From assembly GCA_020846515.1 (NCBI GenBank), contig JADLDX010000666.1, positions 1 to 9,872 of the forward strand: a stretch of 9,872 nucleotides of DNA, in the 5' to 3' direction. Each line of letters starts with the position of its first letter. Within the stretch, counting starts at the first letter, position 1. This DNA comes from Pirellulaceae bacterium. GTDB taxonomy: Bacteria > Planctomycetota > Planctomycetia > Pirellulales > Pirellulaceae. This document shows, one piece after another, positions 6,980 through 9,872 of this stretch. The notes beneath the pieces are model-generated. The model saw nothing but the letters and a program-made list of their open reading frames with translations, was not told the DNA's origin and searched no databases. Position numbers and translations under genes: made by a program.

Positions 6980-7039
6980 CCGGGACGCGCGCCCGGCGAA
7001 ATAAATCGTCTCGCGGCTAACTCGGACCGAATCCCGAGT
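6980..7039. other. Two further short hairpins before the MBL-fold gene
   Basis: CCGGG/CCCGG (6980-6984 with 6992-6996) and ACTCGG/CCGAGT (7020-7025 with 7034-7039) form small GC hairpins. Both lie in the leader region of the hydrolase gene that starts at 7098. A role in that gene's leader is possible but unproven. Confidence 0.25.
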
Positions 7040-7097
7040 CTGCCCCCGGATCTACTTGCAGCCAGAGTGGATTGGACAGAAGTAGCAAAGGCACGCC

Positions 7098-7784
7098 ATG
7101 TTGAAAGTTCATCGTCTAAAGCTGCGACTATCGAACGCTTATGTGCTCGTAGGCCGACGGCCGATTTTGGTCGATACGGGCACTTCGCACGATAGTTACG
7201 CTATCCGCGCTGCCCTGAAGAAACTGCGAATCGAACTGAGCGAACTGGCGTTGATCGTGCATACGCACATTCACTCCGACCATATGGGCAGCACAACGGA
7301 ACTAGCCAGCGAAGCCAAGTGCCCCATTGCCTATCACGCCGCGGATCAAGGCATCATCGACCAAGGGCACAACGGCCCGTTGAATGGAATCGGCATACAG
7401 GGCAAGATTCTGAGCCGATTGTTTCAGAATGCCAAGCTCGATCGTATCCAAGCCGATGTAACACTGGTCGATGGTATGCGCTTAGATGAATTTGGCTGCG
7501 ACGCTGTTGTACTCGAAACACCCGGCCACACGGCTGGCTCTGTATCGCTCATCACACCGGCTGGTGATGCAATCATCGGCGATGTGATTATGGGCGGGTA
7601 TCTGGGCGGCTGGCTGTTTCCCAGTAAACCCAACTATCACTACTTTGCCGAAGATCTAGCGCAAGCCATGTGTAGCCTCGATGCGATTCTCGCGCGAACC
7701 TCGCGCACATTGTATGTAGGCCACGGCGACCCGCTGGCACACCTGGATGTCCAGCGCTGGCGCAAGCGTTCTCAGGCAACTTGA
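7098..7784 (+). CDS. MBL-fold (metallo-beta-lactamase superfamily) hydrolase
   Basis: This 228-residue, probably cytoplasmic protein has no signal peptide. The metal-site motifs are all in place: VDTG (Asp26), HTHIHSDH (55-62; metal ligands His57, His59, Asp61, His62), PGHTAGS (His144), IIGD (Asp162) and YVGHGDP (His209). This is the full set for a dinuclear (usually Zn) centre that activates water for hydrolysis. The layout resembles glyoxalase II and related thioester or phosphoester hydrolases, but the substrate cannot be told; it lacks the longer C-terminal domain of true glyoxalase II. The ATG is the first in frame, with AAGG about 10 nt upstream. It lies 218 nt after ydeI on the same strand with structured DNA between, so co-transcription is possible but not tight. 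It is followed after 22 nt by the second copy of the 102-bp repeat. Confidence 0.92.
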   Translation: MLKVHRLKLRLSNAYVLVGRRPILVDTGTSHDSYAIRAALKKLRIELSELALIVHTHIHSDHMGSTTELASEAKCPIAYHAADQGIIDQGHNGPLNGIGIQGKILSRLFQNAKLDRIQADVTLVDGMRLDEFGCDAVVLETPGHTAGSVSLITPAGDAIIGDVIMGGYLGGWLFPSKPNYHYFAEDLAQAMCSLDAILARTSRTLYVGHGDPLAHLDVQRWRKRSQAT

Positions 7785-7806
7785 ATGACTACTCCATTGG
7801 CAAAAT

Positions 7807-7908
7807 GGCGTCGGTCTTTAGTCGGGCTAAACCGGACGCTGACGCGTACCGGCTTATCAGCCGCAGGGCGCTAGCCCACGGTTTTCGGCGCACATTAAGA
7901 TCGACGCT
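7807..7908 (+). repeat. 102-bp dispersed repeat, copy B
   Basis: This is a direct repeat of copy A in the same orientation, starting 1778 bp further right. The longest identical block is AGCCGCAGGGCGCTAGCCCA and onward to TTTTCGGC, suggesting the centre is the conserved functional or structural part. The last base differs (T for C), weakening the terminal inverted repeat to 10 of 12 pairs. It begins 22 nt after the hydrolase stop, where it could also serve as its 3' end structure. Confidence 0.75.
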
Positions 7909-7945
7909 GGCATAATTGAAAACGCGTGTTCGTATGGTGGTGTTC

Positions 7946-8167
7946 AGAGAGAAGTCTCAATTTTTGACACTTCTCGCTAATCGCCGGTAATTCGCGCGAC
8001 GGTAGTAGCAAATTGACTGCATTTCCCTACTCGTACTCAGCCTCAGGCGGTACTCGTACTCGTACTCGAATGGCAGCACCAATCGAGTACGAGTAGGAGA
8101 ACCGTTTCACTGAGTACGAGTACGATTTTGAAGAAACCATCACCGGCGATCAGCGAGAAGTGTCAAA
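7946..8167. repeat. Nested multi-arm palindrome upstream of the second sigma factor
   Basis: Three layers of inverted repeats lie inside one another. The outer arms 7963-7988 and 8142-8167 match at 25 of 26 positions. The middle arms TACTCGTACTCAG (8028-8040) and CTGAGTACGAGTA (8110-8122) match exactly over 13. The inner arms TACTCGTACTCGA (8057-8069) and TCGAGTACGAGTA (8083-8095) match exactly over 13 around a 13-nt loop. The hexamer TACTCG is tandem three times at 8051-8068. The left outer arm can instead pair locally with 7949-7960 (GAGAAGTCTCAA; 11 of 12 pairs, TTT loop), because 7946-7960 is a degenerate third copy of the right outer arm. Local and long-range pairings exclude each other. 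This may be a mobile MITE-like element, a cruciform site or a regulatory leader. Confidence 0.7.
7964..7991 (+). promoter_or_regulatory. Possible promoter within the palindrome arm
   Basis: A consensus TTGACA (7964-7969) is followed after 16 nt by GGTAAT (7986-7991), which matches the -10 consensus at 4 of 6 positions. It points towards the second sigma factor about 300 nt downstream. The match may be accidental; ECF-type promoters would look different. Confidence 0.22.
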
Positions 8168-8182
8168 TTTTTTTCTTTTTTT
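8142..8182 (+). terminator. Terminator-like arm plus T7-C-T7 tract
   Basis: The right outer arm of the nested palindrome (8142-8167) is followed directly by seven T (8168-8174), one C and seven T (8176-8182). In RNA from the left this is a long hairpin plus U-tract, the shape of an intrinsic terminator. It would stop read-through from the hydrolase gene into the sigma/kinase operon, unless the left arm is trapped in its local hairpin (7949-7975). Confidence 0.4.
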
Positions 8183-8286
8183 CTGGCCCGCGCGCAAGAA
8201 AACGCAGTCCCCCTGCGTCTCTTTGGTGGAAACATCGAGCTACCGAGCGTTTACTGAATCGGCTTTTCTTTTTTTCGGCGTTGAAC
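8183..8286 (+). promoter_or_regulatory. Leader region of the second sigma-factor gene
   Basis: This stretch stays open in frame with the sigma gene but encodes a low-complexity Phe- and Arg/Lys-rich string unlike any sigma N-terminus, so it is taken as untranslated leader. It contains a hairpin ACGCAG/CTGCGT (8202-8218, CCCC-containing loop) and TTTTCTTTTTTTC at 8264-8276. The same 13-mer ends the previous T-tract at 8171-8183. Confidence 0.4.
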
Positions 8287-8886
8287 ATGTCCGTCCATCC
8301 AGAAACACGCGCCAGTTTGATTCTGCGATTGCAAAACGCGGAGGATATGGCGGCATGGGATGAATTCGTAAGCCTTTACCTGCCGGTGATCGGCCGCGTC
8401 GCGGCACGACGTGGTCTGCAACCGGCGGACGCGGACAATGTGGCTCAAGAGGTGCTCTTGCGAATAGCGCGATCGATATCCAGTTGGCTGGCACGCGCTG
8501 ACCGTGGCCCCTTTCGAGCCTGGCTGCGCCGGATAGCCAGGAATGAGGCCGTTAATCTGCTAACCCGTCAAGCAACGCGTCCCTACTTGCAATTCGACTC
8601 ATTCATCGATGGCACAGCTGAGAACCTGGTCGATCATGATCTCGATTCGGAACTGGACTTGGACTACCAACGCGAAGTCTTTCTCTGGGCAGCTGAGCAA
8701 GTTCGAGATGCAGTGGCCGAAAAAACCTGGCAAGCGTTTTGGCTAACGCAAATCGAAGGGCTCTCAGTGGCGGAAGTCGCTCAGCGATTGAGCGTGCGGC
8801 CTGGACATATCTACTTTGGGAGAAGTCGCGTGATGCACCGGCTCAAACAAATCATTCAACAGTTTGAGGAAGCTGAGGAAGCATAA
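8287..8886 (+). CDS. ECF sigma factor, second kinase-linked type
   Basis: The protein has 199 residues. The ATG at 8287 was chosen because MSVHPETRASLILRLQNAED followed by AWDEFVSLYLPVI is the usual opening of this planctomycete sigma group. An in-frame ATG at 8128 would add 53 odd residues translated from the palindrome and T-tracts. Region 2 spans about 12-95, with LQPADADNVAQEVLLRI (44-60) for core binding and -10 contact. Region 4 spans about 140-192, with the helix-turn-helix LSVAEVAQRLSVRPGHIYFG (159-178). The linker is acidic (DHDLDSELDLD). It is clearly a different subgroup from the sigma factor on the left of the window. It is followed after a single base by a kinase gene, so the two form an operon. 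Shine-Dalgarno support at the start is poor. The target promoters are unknown. Confidence 0.92.
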   Translation: MSVHPETRASLILRLQNAEDMAAWDEFVSLYLPVIGRVAARRGLQPADADNVAQEVLLRIARSISSWLARADRGPFRAWLRRIARNEAVNLLTRQATRPYLQFDSFIDGTAENLVDHDLDSELDLDYQREVFLWAAEQVRDAVAEKTWQAFWLTQIEGLSVAEVAQRLSVRPGHIYFGRSRVMHRLKQIIQQFEEAEEA

Positions 8887-8887
8887 A

Positions 8888-9872
8888 GTGCGAAAACCAC
8901 GACACGTCTGCAGCGATGAGCGACTCGTAGCGATCCTGGCCGAGGCCGATGGCCAACACCATCACCCTGACCACCAAGATCTAGAACAGACTCTTGATGA
9001 GGTCGAGCAATGTCCCAAGTGCCAAAAGAGACTCGAGGAACTGGCCGCTGATGGGCAAGTGTGGCAGCGTGCCCAAGAGATGCTCTCTGGGTTCGATGGT
9101 TCGGCACGCGTCTTTCGCGCCAGGTCTGTTCGCTATCCGCTTGGGGACAGTGCTGAAGCCGACTTTCATCATCGACAATCGGGCTGGGCTGAGTCGATGG
9201 CCAGTCAGCTGCTGAGCCCTGCCACGCACCCAGAAATGCTTGTCCGCATCGGTCGTTATGAAGTGGAGCGTCTGATCGGCTCGGGCGGTATGGGCGTCGT
9301 CTTCAAGGCCATCGACACCGAGCTGAATCGACACGTCGCGATCAAATTATTAGCCCCGTTTCTGGCGGGCAATGGTGCAGCCAGACAACGATTCTCACGC
9401 GAAGCCAAGGCGGCAGCGGCTGTGGTGCATGAACATGTCGTGCCGATCTACAAAGTGGAGTCCAACGGCGACTCGCCGTTCCTGGTGATGCCCTATGTAG
9501 CGGGCGAATCTCTGCAAGCACGCCCGGATCGCGAAGGCCCTTTGGAGTTATGCGAGATCCTGAGAATCGGCATGCAAATCTCCGAAGGATTGGATGCGGC
9601 TCATCTGCAAGGCTTGATTCATCGCGATATTAAACCGTCGAATATTTTGCTTGAGCAAGGCGTAGAACGCTCGCTGATCACTGACTTTGGTCTGGCGCGT
9701 ACAACCGACGATGCCAGCTTGACCAATACTGGTCACTATGCGGGCACACCTCAGTACATGTCGCCGGAACAGGCTCGCGGCGATGCGATCGATTTTCGTA
9801 GCGACCTGTTTAGCTTGGGCAGTGTGATCTACACGATGTGTGCAGGCCGACCGCCGTTCCGTGCCGAAACAG
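8888..9872 (+). CDS. Ser/Thr protein kinase with zinc-finger-like N-terminus, partial
   Basis: Starting at GTG 8888, the frame is open for 328 codons to the right edge; the C-terminus lies outside. GAGGAAG (8874-8880), inside the end of the sigma gene, is a well-spaced Shine-Dalgarno, and one base separates the stop from the GTG. Residues 30-55 contain EQCPKCQKRLEELAA, the C-x-x-C part of the anti-sigma-type zinc finger that opens many planctomycete kinases. The usual His four residues before the first Cys is Glu here, though a His cluster lies at 24-29. The kinase domain begins at about 121: Gly loop IGSGGMGVV (130-138), ATP lysine K153 in VAIK, HRDIKPSN (245-252), DFG (266-268), and GTPQYMSPEQ (286-295). 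All catalytic residues are present, so it should be active. A downstream transmembrane or sensor part is expected but not visible. The substrate may be the partner sigma factor (inference). Confidence 0.9.
   Translation, partial: MRKPRHVCSDERLVAILAEADGQHHHPDHQDLEQTLDEVEQCPKCQKRLEELAADGQVWQRAQEMLSGFDGSARVFRARSVRYPLGDSAEADFHHRQSGWAESMASQLLSPATHPEMLVRIGRYEVERLIGSGGMGVVFKAIDTELNRHVAIKLLAPFLAGNGAARQRFSREAKAAAAVVHEHVVPIYKVESNGDSPFLVMPYVAGESLQARPDREGPLELCEILRIGMQISEGLDAAHLQGLIHRDIKPSNILLEQGVERSLITDFGLARTTDDASLTNTGHYAGTPQYMSPEQARGDAIDFRSDLFSLGSVIYTMCAGRPPFRAET

Noticed and set aside
7098..7784. Calling the MBL-fold protein glyoxalase II (gloB) or a beta-lactamase
   Set aside because: Metal motifs are shared by the whole superfamily; it has no signal peptide and lacks the glyoxalase II C-terminal domain, so the substrate is left open.
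8028..8122. CRISPR-like repeat cluster (TACTCG units)
   Set aside because: Repeats are 6-13 bp and arranged as inverted arms, without regular spacers or cas genes.
8128..8286. Upstream ATG extending the second sigma factor by 53 residues
   Set aside because: The extension is translated palindrome and T-tract sequence; the family N-terminus begins at the ATG at 8287.

Overview
The window looks like chromosomal DNA from a planctomycete, most likely of the Pirellula/Rhodopirellula type. This rests on family recognition only: two ECF sigma factors, each placed directly before a Hanks-type Ser/Thr kinase, one kinase fused to a membrane segment and a long WD40 propeller region, a secreted choice-of-anchor type protein, and gene gaps full of structured dispersed repeats. 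No rRNA, tRNA, CRISPR array, transposase gene or phage gene was seen.

Left part (1-5503, minus strand). The window opens with the N-terminal 152 residues of a secreted protein that continues beyond base 1. A short acetyltransferase (GNAT) remnant follows at 735-935, then a hairpin at 960-981. Next is a tight two-gene operon transcribed leftwards: an ECF sigma factor (4840-5469) whose stop overlaps by 4 nt the start of a 1260-residue kinase/WD40 protein (1061-4843). A -10-like box lies only 7 nt before the sigma ATG, suggesting a leaderless transcript.

Middle part (5504-8286). Two small plus-strand enzyme-like genes, a YdeI/OmdA-family protein (6259-6879) and a metallo-beta-lactamase-fold hydrolase (7098-7784), lie between two direct copies of a 102-bp repeat with imperfect 12-bp terminal inverted repeats. 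The surrounding gaps hold a 69-bp GGGGTCAGGTCT inverted-repeat element with two competing pairings, two strong palindromes just before ydeI, a possible 26-codon ORF with a perfect Shine-Dalgarno, and a layered nested palindrome (7946-8167) followed by a T7-C-T7 tract.

Right part (8287-9872, plus strand). A second, different ECF sigma factor is followed after 1 nt by a GTG-started Ser/Thr kinase that runs off the right edge. Its N-terminus resembles an anti-sigma zinc-finger segment that lacks the usual histidine.

Taken together, two outward-pointing sigma/kinase signalling modules flank a small accessory island. In each module the kinase probably controls, or is controlled with, its partner sigma factor. 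That link is inferred from gene order and is not shown by the sequence. The best candidate for something undescribed is the nested palindrome in front of the second sigma factor, which can form mutually exclusive hairpins.
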